NCBI GenBank assembly: GCA_902785055.1
Contig: CACZXG010000009.1
Span: 1-42,135 of the forward strand
Reading direction: 5' to 3'
Source: an uncultured Lachnospiraceae bacterium
GTDB lineage: Bacteria > Bacillota > Clostridia > Lachnospirales > Lachnospiraceae
Length of the DNA stretch: 42,135 nucleotides
Shown: in pieces, positions 42,039 through 42,135 of the stretch
How the letters are laid out: each line of letters starts with the position of its first letter
Numbering within the stretch: the stretch's first letter is position 1
Notes under the pieces: generated by a model
Told to the model about the DNA's origin: nothing
Seen by the model: the letters and a program-made list of their open reading frames with translations, nothing else
Databases searched by the model: none
Program-made: the position numbers and the translations under genes

Positions 42039-42135
42039 GAAATACCAATACAATCGAATATATGACAACTTAACAGAAATGCAACCCTGAATATATTCCT
42101 AAAAGAAGACCGGGACGAATCGTTTAAGAACGGCC

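Overview
The window looks like chromosomal DNA of an anaerobic Bacillota, most likely a member of the Lachnospiraceae or a close clostridial relative. Signs of this are strong GGAGG ribosome binding sites, the block tRNA-Ser / dnaX / ybaB / recR, a Lachnospiraceae-type membrane-anchored beta-propeller protein, a Ktr/KdpDE potassium module, a G/K-type phosphofructokinase, and no respiratory genes. I name no genus. No phage, integrase, transposase or CRISPR array was seen.

Left part (1-6720, + strand): the end of a TRAP transporter permease, then a run of catabolic genes: Gfo/Idh/MocA oxidoreductase, D-2-hydroxyacid dehydrogenase, FadR-type GntR regulator, 6-phosphofructokinase homologue, RpiB-type isomerase and ribulose-phosphate-3-epimerase homologue, closed by a strong terminator. 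The layout suggests uptake and breakdown of a sugar acid or unusual sugar. The kinase and epimerase carry active-site changes that could mean a special substrate. A PHP-family phosphatase follows, and then a six-unit tandem array with an exact 63-bp period.

Middle (7145-23165): a C69 dipeptidase and two EamA/DMT exporters (- strand); a two-gene unit made of an unknown 152-aa protein and a 1778-aa DUF4132 (MolR/YehI-like) protein; a family 2 glycosyltransferase and an unknown helical protein (- strand); nadE; and a CydDC-like heterodimeric ABC exporter. The first exporter subunit ends in eleven hexapeptide repeats.

Right-middle (23188-34135, all - strand): a K+ module, ktrB-ktrA-kdpD(short)-kdpE, that continues into a 24-codon membrane micropeptide and a neurotransmitter:sodium symporter. 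Upstream of it lie a lipoprotein with its own promoter, a two-domain PPK2/Pap enzyme, and a split ABCG-like exporter whose ATPase has an N-terminal membrane domain.

Right end (34173-42135, + strand): tRNA-Ser(CGA), a second phosphofructokinase of the G104/K124 type behind a structured leader, dnaX, ybaB, recR with an in-frame stop and a lost half of its zinc finger, galactose mutarotase, a membrane-anchored beta-propeller protein and a CvpA-like protein. The last 900 bases have no convincing gene. They hold degenerate repeats of about 55 bp, an AT-rich stretch, and two tandem promoters with matching start regions whose product lies beyond the window. All identities come from reading motifs by eye; no database search was run.
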